From: Bacillota bacterium
GTDB taxonomy: Bacteria > Bacillota > Clostridia > Acetivibrionales > DSM-1351
Assembly: GCA_023391425.1 (NCBI GenBank)
Contig: JAEWAX010000037.1
Location: forward strand, 87,305 to 151,304
Direction of reading: 5' to 3'
Length of the DNA stretch: 64,000 nt
The position numbers and the translations under genes were made by a program. Shown here piece by piece: positions 34,526 to 43,410 of the stretch. The notes beneath the pieces are model-generated. The model worked only from the letters and a program-made list of their open reading frames with translations, did no database searches and had not been told where the DNA came from. Positions within the stretch are counted from its first letter, which is position 1, and every line of letters begins with the position of its first letter.

Positions 34526-36433
34526 TTACACCAATTTCATCAATATTTCATTGCTTCTCTCAATGAATTTTGACATTGCATTAGGCTCAAGTGGCTGATG
34601 GCTCATCATCGCTAAATCATAAATATGCTCGCTTATCAGCTTGACATCATTCTTCTTTGCTTCATTATCTTTTAAATCCATAATTGCTTTAACAAGTTTG
34701 TTTGATGAATTCAGCACAAGAGTCTGCTCTTTTGGAAACATGCTGCTCATATCCATTCCGCCACCAAACATCTTGCTCATTTCCTGCATTCGTCTTGATT
34801 GCTCTGATAAGAGTATAACTGCTGGTATAGATTCATTTTTCAAGGATTCCACTTGTACCTTGAGTTTTTCATCATTAATTGTCTCTTTAAACAGTTTCTC
34901 CAGATAGTTCACATCTGACTCAGCAACTCCAGCATTTTCTTTTTTCATACTATCAGATATGTCTGCATCAATTCTGTTAAATTTTATATCTGTCATTTTG
35001 CTTTCCAACAGAGACATAAAGTGGTTATCAATCATATTAGAGAGAATAACTGCCTCCATGCCATTCTCATTAAACAGCTTAATATATTGTGCCTGCTGCT
35101 TCTCATCTGAAACATAGAATACTTTATTTTCATGCTTTTCCTTGTTATTTTCAAGGTATTCCTTTAATGTTATATATTCACCCTTTGTTGACTTATATAT
35201 TATAATGTCTTTCACTCTATCATAGAATTTTTCTTCTCTGATACAGCCATACTTAACGAATGGATTTATATCCTCCCAATATTTGTTGTAGTTTTCACGC
35301 TCATTCTCAAATAGTGATGACAGCTTATCTGCTACCTTCTTGGTAATATGAGTAGAAATCTTATTAACATATCCATCGTTCTGTAGAAAACTTCTTGAAA
35401 CATTTAATGGTAAATCAGGACAATCAAGTACACCTTTTAAGAGCATAAGAAACTCAGGTATTACTTCTTTTATATTGTCAGCAACGAAAACTTGATTATA
35501 ATAAAGCTTTATCTGACCTTCCATTGTCTCAAACTCATGTTTTAGTTTAGGGAAATATAATATACCCTTCAAATTAAATGGATAATCCATGTTTAAATGA
35601 ATCCAGAAAAGTGGCTCATTGAAATCATGGAATACCTTTGTATAGAACTGCTTATACTCCTCATCAGTACAGTCCTTTGGGTTTTTGAGCCACAGAGGCT
35701 TTGTATCGTTTAATGGTTCTGGTAGTTTTGGTTCAGCTTTTTCTTCATCTTTATTATTATCAGCTTCAGCAGCTTTTTCATCTACCTTTTCTGGTTCTTT
35801 TGCAGCATCCTCTAGATAAAGCTCTATAGGTAAAAATGAAAAATATTTTTCAAGAGTAGTTCTCATTTGGTATTCATCCGTAAATTCAAGACTATCATCA
35901 GCAAGGTACAGTGTAATTGTTGTACCCCTTTCACTTTTATCTGAATCTGTCATCTCAAATTCTGTACCACCCTCACTTACCCATCTTACTGCTGTTGCAC
36001 CCTGTTGGTAGGATAATGTATCTATTTGGACACGTTGAGATACCATAAATGCTGAATAGAAGCCCAATCCAAAGTGACCAATAATCTGGCCATCGTCAGA
36101 CTTGTCTTTGTATTTTTCAAGGAAATCTACTGCTCCTGAAAAGGCTATCTGGTTAATATATTTTTTAACCTCTTCCTCAGTCATTCCCAAACCATTATCT
36201 AAAACCTTTATAGTTTTATTATTTTTGTCTACAATAACCTTTATTTCATATTTATTATCTTCTGGCAATTCTGCTTCACCCATAGCATCGAGCTTTTTGA
36301 GTTTGCTTATTGCATCGCTTGCATTTGATACAAGCTCTCTTATAAATATATCCTTTTCAGAATAAAGCCACTTTTTAATTATTGGAAAAATGTTTTCCGT
36401 ATTAATAGAGATACTTCCACTTTCATGATTCAT
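34526..36433 (-). CDS. htpG: Hsp90-family chaperone HtpG
   Basis: This is a cytoplasmic, ATP-dependent chaperone of about 635 residues. The N-terminal GHKL ATPase motifs are visible: ELVSNASDAISKL, VLDNGLGMTEEE and GHFGLGFYSAFMV. An acidic, lysine- and glutamate-rich linker at about residues 225-250 precedes the middle domain, with SRSFLQND, and the C-terminal dimerisation domain. ATG 36433 is eight bases after GGAGG; the ORF extends to a GTG at 36448 that overlaps this site. A perfect CIRCE operator lies 74 bases upstream, so HrcA should repress it and heat shock induce it. The gene is monocistronic. Confidence 0.96.
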   Translation of the reverse strand: MNHESGSISINTENIFPIIKKWLYSEKDIFIRELVSNASDAISKLKKLDAMGEAELPEDNKYEIKVIVDKNNKTIKVLDNGLGMTEEEVKKYINQIAFSGAVDFLEKYKDKSDDGQIIGHFGLGFYSAFMVSQRVQIDTLSYQQGATAVRWVSEGGTEFEMTDSDKSERGTTITLYLADDSLEFTDEYQMRTTLEKYFSFLPIELYLEDAAKEPEKVDEKAAEADNNKDEEKAEPKLPEPLNDTKPLWLKNPKDCTDEEYKQFYTKVFHDFNEPLFWIHLNMDYPFNLKGILYFPKLKHEFETMEGQIKLYYNQVFVADNIKEVIPEFLMLLKGVLDCPDLPLNVSRSFLQNDGYVNKISTHITKKVADKLSSLFENERENYNKYWEDINPFVKYGCIREEKFYDRVKDIIIYKSTKGEYITLKEYLENNKEKHENKVFYVSDEKQQAQYIKLFNENGMEAVILSNMIDNHFMSLLESKMTDIKFNRIDADISDSMKKENAGVAESDVNYLEKLFKETINDEKLKVQVESLKNESIPAVILLSEQSRRMQEMSKMFGGGMDMSSMFPKEQTLVLNSSNKLVKAIMDLKDNEAKKNDVKLISEHIYDLAMMSHQPLEPNAMSKFIERSNEILMKLV

Positions 36434-36506
36434 ATTATTTGCCTCCACTTCAAAATTTTACGTTATTAATAATATAACTCTATTGATGTAAAATTTCAAG
36501 AGTTTT

Positions 36507-36533
36507 TTAGCACTCAATTAACAAGAGTGCTAA
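36507..36533 (-). promoter_or_regulatory. CIRCE operator (HrcA site) of htpG
   Basis: TTAGCACTC-N9-GAGTGCTAA is a perfect match to the CIRCE consensus. It stands between the htpG start and a probable promoter (minus-strand TTGTAT...TATTTT, weak). HrcA repressor bound here would block transcription until heat stress. Confidence 0.95.
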
Positions 36534-36587
36534 CAAAATAGCTATACCCAAAAATATACAATCGTAATTTTATATTTTTAAAATAAA

Positions 36588-36626
36588 ACCCTATAGCTTA
36601 GAATTTTATTATCTACTCTATAGGGT
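36588..36626 (-). terminator. Terminator of the esterase gene
   Basis: ACCCTATAG (36588-36596) pairs with CTATAGGGT (36618-36626). On the minus strand the 3' arm is followed by TTTTATTTT. It lies about 50 bases after the esterase stop. Confidence 0.65.
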
Positions 36627-36678
36627 ATGCCTAAAAATGATAAGCATTTTGTACAGCAAGTTCAATTATTAAAACAGC

Positions 36679-37596
36679 TTATTTATTAAAAGTAGGTAAC
36701 ATTTCTGCAAGATACTCAGTGATTATTTTTGCAGGCATATGTCCCTCTTTATCATAACCCAGCATCATATTAACGTGCCAATATCCAGGAACAATCTTCA
36801 TTTGTGCATTTTTCGCGCCCTTTTCTATAAGCTTATTAAAGAAATTAATTGAGTTAGAACGTGGAACTAGCCAATCATCTCCTCCGTGCAATATCAAGCA
36901 GGGTGGTTCATTTCCTGTAACATAAGAAATAGGTGAACAATCAGTTTTATCACCATCACCAAGCATAGCAAGTATTGACATGTTCAAAATTTCTGGAATA
37001 TAATTTTCTGGCAAATTAAAATCAAATATACCACTTACAGGTATCCAACATTTTACACTTTTTATGTCAATGTCATATTTTTTGTGCCACTTTTCTCCAG
37101 CCACAAGAAGAGCTGCTAAATGCGCACCTGCTGAATGCCCAATCACAGCTATCTCATTTGGGTTACCGCCAAAATCCTTAATGTTGTTCAGTACCCATTT
37201 AAAAGCTAATGCGCAGTCTTCTATTTGTAATGGGTGAACAACATTGGGAGCAAGTCTATAATTAATAGAAACAACCGTGTACCCATTTTTTATCCAATCA
37301 AGTGCATAGAATCTTGTATTACTTTTATCTTCGGAAGTCCAACCGCCCCCATGAATAAAAAAGATTACTGGTTTTAGCGTTTTATCGGTGCTTTTTAAAT
37401 GGTGTATATCAAGTTTCTGTGATGGATCCTCACCATATGGAATATCAAAATAATCTTGGCGGTTGGAGTCAGGAATATCATTAAGATATGTATATGTTTC
37501 GTTGCACTGTCCATAAAACGTCCAATCCTTTTCTTGTAAAGAGCTTATTGCCTCCTTTGAATCTAAAAATTGCTTATAATCTACCTCAAAACTCAT
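36679..37596 (-). CDS. Alpha/beta hydrolase, HSL-type esterase
   Basis: This is a 305-residue cytoplasmic esterase or lipase. The oxyanion-hole motif HGGGW, the nucleophile elbow GHSAG, the acidic residue in GGDDWLVPR and the His in PGYWHVNM are visible in family order. The layout fits the hormone-sensitive-lipase or kynurenine-formamidase-like group. No signal peptide is present. ATG 37596 has AAGGAG nine bases ahead. It follows a chemoreceptor remnant and has its own terminator. The natural substrate cannot be told. Confidence 0.88.
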   Translation of the reverse strand: MSFEVDYKQFLDSKEAISSLQEKDWTFYGQCNETYTYLNDIPDSNRQDYFDIPYGEDPSQKLDIHHLKSTDKTLKPVIFFIHGGGWTSEDKSNTRFYALDWIKNGYTVVSINYRLAPNVVHPLQIEDCALAFKWVLNNIKDFGGNPNEIAVIGHSAGAHLAALLVAGEKWHKKYDIDIKSVKCWIPVSGIFDFNLPENYIPEILNMSILAMLGDGDKTDCSPISYVTGNEPPCLILHGGDDWLVPRSNSINFFNKLIEKGAKNAQMKIVPGYWHVNMMLGYDKEGHMPAKIITEYLAEMLPTFNK

Positions 37597-37613
37597 TTTA
37601 ACTATCTCCTTTT

Positions 37614-37928
37614 TTATATTTTTTGTACTATTTCTTTCATTTCCTTCGCTAAACTATCGAGTGAATTCACCGAAGAAAATAACTCCTCACTAGCTGCAAA
37701 TGCCTCTTGCGTTGATGCAGTTGCAGACTCTATACTCTGGGTTGCCATTATTGCTGCATTATTAACTTCTGATATAAAGCTATTAACCATCTCTGTATTT
37801 GAAATCTGTTGATCCGAAACATCTCTATTATTTGCTAGTGATGAAATTTTGTAACTACTACAGATATTAACACCAGTAAGTAATAACAAATTTAACACAT
37901 ATAACAACAAGCACTTTGCTATTAACAT
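37614..37928 (-). pseudogene. Remnant of a methyl-accepting chemotaxis protein (C-terminal tail)
   Basis: The 104-residue frame looks like the last coiled-coil stretch of a chemoreceptor (ATASTQEAFAASEELFSSVN, then AKEMKEIVQKI) preceded by an unrelated hydrophobic segment. The conserved signalling tip, HAMP and sensor are missing. ATG 37928 has no visible ribosome site. Upstream sequence on the same strand does not continue the family. It is most likely a deletion remnant. A small, expressed membrane coiled-coil protein is a less likely alternative. Confidence 0.55.
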
Positions 37929-38040
37929 TATATCACAATTCTACATATATTTACTTTTACCTCCTCGGTATACAATTATATTATTTATTTACACTTTTTG
38001 GTATACTTTTTGTCATAAAAATTGAAAAAAATAGCATAAT

Positions 38041-38101
38041 AAAGCGATGGTGAATAATATGAGGGACTTTTTCAATGCCCCGAATTAATCACCATCGCTT
38101 T
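38041..38101 (-). terminator. Terminator of the prkA-yhbH-spoVR operon
   Basis: AAAGCGATGGTGA (38041-38053) pairs exactly with TCACCATCGCTTT (38089-38101), 13 bp, starting 18 bases after the spoVR stop. The loop can form a second small stem (GGGAC / GCCCC region). The U-run on the minus strand is short (TTT). Confidence 0.7.
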
Positions 38102-38118
38102 TTATTACACAGGTTTAT

Positions 38119-39507
38119 CTAGCCATATAAAGCTATTCTTTTTGACTCGTCACAGCTAATGTTCTTTTGCTTACCTTCAAGTCTTGTAGATAATAAAACT
38201 TTCCCATTCCATAGATCCACCATATGTTTTAAGGTCTCGTAAGCATAGCTAAGATCTAACTCACGTCCATCAAATTCATGTTTTAGCATAAGTGTGTTAT
38301 CCTTTTGGCTCCAACCAGTTACCATAATTGTTGGAATGCTCCCTACTCCTACTGTATCGCATAAGGTGTCCCTTACTATCTTCCAACCTTCATCGTCAGA
38401 AACCTCAGACACCATATAATCATTTCCTGCTGTTACGAACTCAAAGAGATTCATTTCACTACATAGTTCTTGTGTTAAATACCTTCTGATAAAAGATTGA
38501 TCCCTTTCACTTTGTCTAACCTCAAATATTTTTTCAGGACCAAATTTATTATATAGGTCCTCAAACACCTTAAACCCAATGTAATATGGATTAATGCTTG
38601 ACTTCAAAGGACGTATTACCTCATTATGCTTTCTCAAAAACTCTAAATGCATATTTTGAGGGAGTTCAAGCTTGTTTAATAGATTGTAATGCCAAAAACT
38701 CGCCCAACCTTCATTCATAATTTTTGTTTCAATCTGTGGAATGAAATATTGCGCTTCCTCCCTAACAATTGATAATATATCCTTCTCCCAAGCTTGTAGC
38801 CGACCATTTTTTTCTATGAACTTTAGGAGGTCTTCTTCAGGTTTTATAAGGTTGCCCTCTTCTTGTTGTTCTACTTTTTTAATTCTTTCTGATTGGTTTT
38901 GTGAGTATCTATCAAGGTATGGAAATTCTTTTTTATTTTCTGAAATAGCAAACTTAGGCTTTTCTTTCTCCTCTAATCTATTTTGAAATTCAATTACTCT
39001 TTCAGTCTGCAATTTAACTGCATGCGCAGCGTTTAGTATTTTTTCTACCCTTATATAACCAATACTCGGATCAGATATATAGTCTCTTATACGGTTGGCG
39101 TGGTTTTTAAACATTTCAACAGTATACTCTGCCTTTGTACCAATTTTAAAAAGCCTGTTATTTTTAAAGAAATCATTATGTGCATATACATGGGCAATAG
39201 TCAGTACTTGAATAAGTAGTGAGTTATCCTTCATTAGGTACGCTATGCAGGGATTGGAGTTAATAACCATTTCATATGGTAGCCCTGTCAAATTATACTT
39301 GTGTAAAGTCTTTATTCTTTCATAAGATTTTCCATAGCTCCAATGCGGGTAGTGTGAAGGCATTCCAATATATGATTCATAACCTATCATATCTTCATAG
39401 TTTATTATTTCAAACTCTTGATTATAATAATCCAAACCACAATCTCGTGCTAACTTTTCAATACGTTCATTCCAATACTCTAAATCTTTTATACAAAAGT
39501 CTGCCAT
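38119..39507 (-). CDS. spoVR: SpoVR-family protein
   Basis: This is a 462-residue cytoplasmic protein of the SpoVR/YcgB family, required for normal spore cortex in Bacillus and widely conserved beyond spore formers. Family hallmarks are WNERIEKLARDCGLDYYNQE at the N-terminus, PSHYPHWSYGKSYE, AHVYAHNDFFKNN with paired His residues, and NEGWASFWHYN. The biochemical activity is unknown. ATG 39507 follows GGAGG by ten bases, and the yhbH stop is 17 bases upstream. It is the last gene of the prkA-yhbH-spoVR set, the same trio as yeaG-yeaH-ycgB in enterobacteria, so the three products probably act together. Confidence 0.94.
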   Translation of the reverse strand: MADFCIKDLEYWNERIEKLARDCGLDYYNQEFEIINYEDMIGYESYIGMPSHYPHWSYGKSYERIKTLHKYNLTGLPYEMVINSNPCIAYLMKDNSLLIQVLTIAHVYAHNDFFKNNRLFKIGTKAEYTVEMFKNHANRIRDYISDPSIGYIRVEKILNAAHAVKLQTERVIEFQNRLEEKEKPKFAISENKKEFPYLDRYSQNQSERIKKVEQQEEGNLIKPEEDLLKFIEKNGRLQAWEKDILSIVREEAQYFIPQIETKIMNEGWASFWHYNLLNKLELPQNMHLEFLRKHNEVIRPLKSSINPYYIGFKVFEDLYNKFGPEKIFEVRQSERDQSFIRRYLTQELCSEMNLFEFVTAGNDYMVSEVSDDEGWKIVRDTLCDTVGVGSIPTIMVTGWSQKDNTLMLKHEFDGRELDLSYAYETLKHMVDLWNGKVLLSTRLEGKQKNISCDESKRIALYG

Positions 39508-39524
39508 TAGTGGGTTTCCTCCTG

Positions 39525-40739
39525 TTATAAGTCTTTACCCGATTGAAGTAAGTCTTCTTTATCACTAACCTTGTCAAGCAACTTTTTTAGTGCGGGGAGA
39601 ACATCTTCCTTTTTGTTTATGTTTATTGCTGCAAAGTTTTTGCTGTCTATTTTGCTTTGTAGCTCTGTTTTAATAGTGCTGCCGATATTATAGTAACCTG
39701 GTACTATTTCGCCATAGCCAAATAAATTGCAAACCTCACACAGCTTCTTGGCGCTATCAATAGCTTTTTTGTTGTCTTCTGACCAATTGTCTCCATCACT
39801 GCAATGAAAAGCATATACATTCCAATTAGCAGGGCTATATCTTTCAGAAATTATCTCCAGTGCTTTTTCATAACCACTACTAATATATGTACCTCCCGAC
39901 TCTCCTCTATGAAAGAATTCCTTTTCATTTACCTCTTTTGCGGTTGTTGTGTGAGCGATAAAAACCACATCAACATTAGCATATTTCAACTGTAAGAATT
40001 GATAAAGAAGGAAGTAGAAACTTCTTGCCAAGTATTTTTTTGTTTGATCCATAGAGCCAGAAACGTCCATAATGCACATAACAACAGCATTGTAATCTCT
40101 TTTATTATCTTCTTTTATTCTGTAATATCTTAAATCATCTTCTATAAAAGGGAACCTGTCATTTTGCTTATACTCAATATACTCCTCCTCACTATTAGCA
40201 GCTTCATCTAGTGCCCTTTTTAATGCCTGCTTCCGTTTAATCTTCTCTATGACAGAGCGTTTTTTGGCTAACTTTGGAAGGATCCCTTTATGCTGATACC
40301 CAAGCTTTCTATAACTTTTTTCTTCTAATCGCGATAATTGTTTTTTATCAATATCCGGAAGGTTTAAATCATCAAAAAGGTATTTAATAACTTCTTCTAT
40401 AGTTATTTCTGTTTCGTATACATCTTCGCCTTCTTGATTGCCAGCCTTTCCTTTTCCTAAGCCACTTTGAGGTTCACCAGGAAACTTATCTCCTCTTTTT
40501 TCGTTACCATCACCCGCGCCAATCCCCGGCTTATTTTTACCATAGATAAACTGAAATTCCTTGATACCTTTTATAGGAATTTTTATTTTTTTATCCTTAC
40601 TTTTGCCAATAATACTTTCCTCTGCAATAATATTGCCAAGATTTTTTTTGATTGATTCCTCAATCAGTTCTCTGTGCCTACGCCTATCTTCAGCAGATCT
40701 ATCCCTTCCATCATTATTACATTCCCTAAAAATTGCCAT
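39525..40739 (-). CDS. yhbH: YhbH/YeaH-type DUF444 protein
   Basis: This 404-residue protein of the DUF444 family partners PrkA. It begins AIFRECNNDGRDRSAEDRRRH, as YhbH proteins do. A von Willebrand A-like fold follows, with the metal-site motif DVSGSMDQTKK near the middle, then FIAHTTTAKEV and FFHRGESGGTYISSGYEKAL. ATG 40739 has AAAGGAGG five bases ahead and is chosen over an ORF extension to 40775. The last residues (DKEDLLQSGKDL) are encoded by bases that match an arm of the dispersed structured repeat, so its tail may be a later addition. It lies between prkA and spoVR. Confidence 0.92.
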   Translation of the reverse strand: MAIFRECNNDGRDRSAEDRRRHRELIEESIKKNLGNIIAEESIIGKSKDKKIKIPIKGIKEFQFIYGKNKPGIGAGDGNEKRGDKFPGEPQSGLGKGKAGNQEGEDVYETEITIEEVIKYLFDDLNLPDIDKKQLSRLEEKSYRKLGYQHKGILPKLAKKRSVIEKIKRKQALKRALDEAANSEEEYIEYKQNDRFPFIEDDLRYYRIKEDNKRDYNAVVMCIMDVSGSMDQTKKYLARSFYFLLYQFLQLKYANVDVVFIAHTTTAKEVNEKEFFHRGESGGTYISSGYEKALEIISERYSPANWNVYAFHCSDGDNWSEDNKKAIDSAKKLCEVCNLFGYGEIVPGYYNIGSTIKTELQSKIDSKNFAAININKKEDVLPALKKLLDKVSDKEDLLQSGKDL

Positions 40740-40762
40740 GCCTGCCTCCTTTAAACCCGCAC

Positions 40763-42697
40763 TTAGTCCTTCCACAGATTATTGGCAGAATATTTCAATA
40801 TGACATTGCAGCAATTATCACAGTAGCCATTTTTCTTCATTTCATCTACCATAGTATTGTATTTTTGAGTTTGATCCTTATCTCTAACCTTTGTTTGTGT
40901 AATTATTCTGCTTAAGTCCCTAACGGATGTTGTCAACTTCTTTTCTATAGCCTCTTTTAAAGGTTCATAGCTAGTATAATCCAGTTTTCCACCATTTCTC
41001 ATTACAAAAAACATATATGAAGTTACATCAGAGCGAAATCCCTTAACAGCCGTATCTGATATTCCAATTTGTTCTTCAATTGACCTCATAAACTTCTCAT
41101 CAGGTTCGAGCTCCTCGCCAGTGTTTATATCCTTGATTTTAGTTTTATTTACAAATGCCTCTGCATGGTCTAAATAATTATTGAACAAGCTTTCAGCCTG
41201 CTCTCTATAGCCATGAATAAAAGCTTTAGTAACTTCTTTTTCAAGGATTTTGTTATATTCTTTTTTAACTGAATCGTAGATAAGGCGTAAGTAGCGTTCT
41301 TTTTCTTCTTCACCAATTCCAAGTTCTTTTACTGATTTAATCAAAGTTTCCATAAGAGCAATTGGGTTTATACAGTTATTTTCAGATTCTGATAAAGTAG
41401 TATCTATTGCCTTCATAATAAATCTTGTTGAAATGCCTGTCATACCCTCTCTAGGTGCTTCCTCCCGGAGTTCAAATATATCTATCTTTCTTGTCATACC
41501 TTTTTCTAAAATTTCTTCTCCGTTATATATTTTCAGCTTTGTTATTGGGTCAACTTTATTGGACGGGCTTAATCTGGTGAGAATTGCAAACATTGATGCA
41601 ATTTCAATTGTATGCGGTGCAATATGAGCTTTAAAATTGCTTCTTGATAGCATTTTTTCATATATCTTTATTTCTTCATTAAGTTCCATACAGTATGGTA
41701 CCTCTACCCTAACTATTCTATCTAGGATAGCTTCGTTTGTATGATCTGATTTGAACTTGTTCCACTCTGCCTCATTTGAATGTGCTAGAATTACCCCATC
41801 GAAATATATCATTGCCCCTTTACCCGGAGAAGGTATTGATTTTTCTTGGGTAGCAGTTATCATTGTATGTAAATATTCCGTCTCATTTTTAAACACTTCT
41901 ATAAATTCAACAATTCCCCTATTTCCAACGTTAAATGCCCCATTTAGTGATAACACTCTAGGATCGTCCTCAGAGTATAAGTCTATTTTAGATATATCAA
42001 CACTACCTGTAAGAATTGACGTATCCTGATTATTGGGGTCAACAGGAGGCACTACGCCTATACCTTTTCTTGATCTAATTGAAAAACCAGTGGATTCTAC
42101 TGGAAAACTTTCATACTCGCCATTATACTCTTTTTTCAGTCTGTATCTACAAACTGGACACAAATCCCCTTCTATTCTAACATTCAGTGTATTCTCAAAA
42201 TCACTACGCAAATGCTTAGGAATAAGATGCAGTGGTTCTTCTCTCATTGGGCAGCCTTTTAAAGTATAGATGGGAGCAGCGCATTCAAGTGCTCTCTTGA
42301 GTGATTCCATGAGTGAGGACTTACCAGCACCTACCGGGCCTACCAAGTATAGAACCTGTCGTGCTTCCTCGCCTGCCATTGCTGCAGAATGAAAGTATCT
42401 AACGATTTTCATTATTGTTTTATCAATTCCAAAAAAGTCGTCCTCAAAGAAGGAATACTTTTTAATAATATCATTACCAAATATTCTTCTTAGTCTTGGA
42501 TTTTCATCTGTTTTTACAGCTTCTACGCCTTCGGATATTATTAGGTCATAGAGTCTTTGATGAGCAAGAATTGCAACCTTTGGATTTGCTTTTACTAACT
42601 TTAGATACTCTAAAAATGTACCCTCAAACTGCTTTTTAACTCTTTCATCCCTATCCTTCTGAATCATTGCTTTGAAATCGAACTCCGGTGTGGTCAT
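40763..42697 (-). CDS. prkA: PrkA serine protein kinase / AAA+ protein
   Basis: This 644-residue cytoplasmic protein joins an N-terminal AAA+ ATPase (Walker A GPVGAGKSS, residues 120-128) to a C-terminal kinase-like domain. A CxxC pair (LCPVCRYR) lies within the AAA part, and another stands at the very end (YCDNCC), possibly binding metal. PrkA phosphorylates a protein in Bacillus and affects sporulation; a protease activity has also been proposed for the family. ATG 42697 has GGGAGG ahead. It leads the operon with yhbH and spoVR. The 309 bases upstream hold no other minus-strand gene; the operon promoter was not identified. Confidence 0.94.
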   Translation of the reverse strand: MTTPEFDFKAMIQKDRDERVKKQFEGTFLEYLKLVKANPKVAILAHQRLYDLIISEGVEAVKTDENPRLRRIFGNDIIKKYSFFEDDFFGIDKTIMKIVRYFHSAAMAGEEARQVLYLVGPVGAGKSSLMESLKRALECAAPIYTLKGCPMREEPLHLIPKHLRSDFENTLNVRIEGDLCPVCRYRLKKEYNGEYESFPVESTGFSIRSRKGIGVVPPVDPNNQDTSILTGSVDISKIDLYSEDDPRVLSLNGAFNVGNRGIVEFIEVFKNETEYLHTMITATQEKSIPSPGKGAMIYFDGVILAHSNEAEWNKFKSDHTNEAILDRIVRVEVPYCMELNEEIKIYEKMLSRSNFKAHIAPHTIEIASMFAILTRLSPSNKVDPITKLKIYNGEEILEKGMTRKIDIFELREEAPREGMTGISTRFIMKAIDTTLSESENNCINPIALMETLIKSVKELGIGEEEKERYLRLIYDSVKKEYNKILEKEVTKAFIHGYREQAESLFNNYLDHAEAFVNKTKIKDINTGEELEPDEKFMRSIEEQIGISDTAVKGFRSDVTSYMFFVMRNGGKLDYTSYEPLKEAIEKKLTTSVRDLSRIITQTKVRDKDQTQKYNTMVDEMKKNGYCDNCCNVILKYSANNLWKD

Positions 42698-42898
42698 TCA
42701 AAAACCTCCCTTTTCAGCTAGTTGTAAATATATTTAATCCAATGTCTACCTACGCTAATATTCCAATTTTATAAATTGAGATTTGCGGCGGTACGACCCT
42801 GGATATCGATTTCTAAAATTCATAGAAACTAATATTCTTGAATCAAAGAAATCTGTCTATCTCTAAAATATATGTGCTCATTTTCATAATATTATTAA

Positions 42899-42927
42899 TT
42901 GAACATCTTAATGCCTTAAAATAAAAT
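42899..42927 (+). promoter_or_regulatory. Sigma-A-type promoter of the coiled-coil gene
   Basis: TTGAAC (42899-42904), a 17-base spacer and TAAAAT (42922-42927) match the vegetative promoter consensus well. It stands about 80 bases before the GTG start of the coiled-coil gene. It lies in the 309-base gap after prkA, which otherwise shows no gene. Confidence 0.6.
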
Positions 42928-43006
42928 ATTTTATGTAATTAATAATTTTGCGTATTCATATTCTTTCACAACATGATATAACCTCATCAAAGGAGTGTGA
43001 CCAAAC

Positions 43007-43376
43007 GTGGATGAAAAAGTATTTGATTTAATGACTAAAATGTATTCTGAATTTACTGAATTTAGAAAAGAAATGACCGATCTTAAAAGCGATATGACTG
43101 GTTTTAAAGACGACATGACTGATTTCAAAAGCGACATGACTGATTTCAGAAAAGATATCACAAAAAAGTTGTTCAAAATACTGATGAAATTAAAAAATTA
43201 GGTAATCAGGTTACCTCCCTTAAAAATGAGCTTTCAAATAAGACAAGTGCTTTATTTGATGGTTATAAACAATTAGATAGTAAATTGATAGATTAGAATC
43301 GAAGCTAGATGGTGTTATTAATTTAGTTGAGAAACAGGCCGTTAAAATACGAGTTATTCAAGGCGGTAAGAAGTAA
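43007..43376 (+). pseudogene. Coiled-coil protein gene interrupted by two frameshifts
   Basis: The gene starts with GTG at 43007 behind AAGGAG and encodes MDEKVFDLMTKMYSEF, then an 11-residue-type repeat (MTDFKSD, MTDFRKD) predicted as coiled coil. The zero frame stops at 43199-43201. A -1 shift at A AAA AAG (43162-43168) opens a frame continuing VVQNTDEIKKLGNQVTSLKN to a TAG at 43294. Another -1 step near 43287 restores RLESKLDGVINLVEKQ and the tail KIRVIQGGKK, typical of related clostridial proteins, ending at 43376. Two breaks favour decay, but the first lies exactly at a classic slippery heptamer, so programmed frameshifting is possible there. A terminator follows directly. Confidence 0.65.
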
Positions 43377-43380
43377 GCCA

Positions 43381-43404
43381 ACAGGGCGTGCAGCCCTGTT
43401 TTTT
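43381..43404 (+). terminator. Terminator of the coiled-coil gene
   Basis: ACAGGGC (43381-43387) pairs with GCCCTGT (43393-43399) around GTGCA and is followed by TTTTT. It begins four bases after the last stop of the broken gene. The terminator, promoter and tail are intact although the coding frame is not. Confidence 0.88.
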
Positions 43405-43410
43405 ATTCAA

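Noticed and set aside
42931..43176. Minus-strand ORF of 81 codons with repeated LKSVMS words
   Set aside because: It is the antisense shadow of the repeated MTDFKSD codons of the coiled-coil gene and has no ribosome site of its own.
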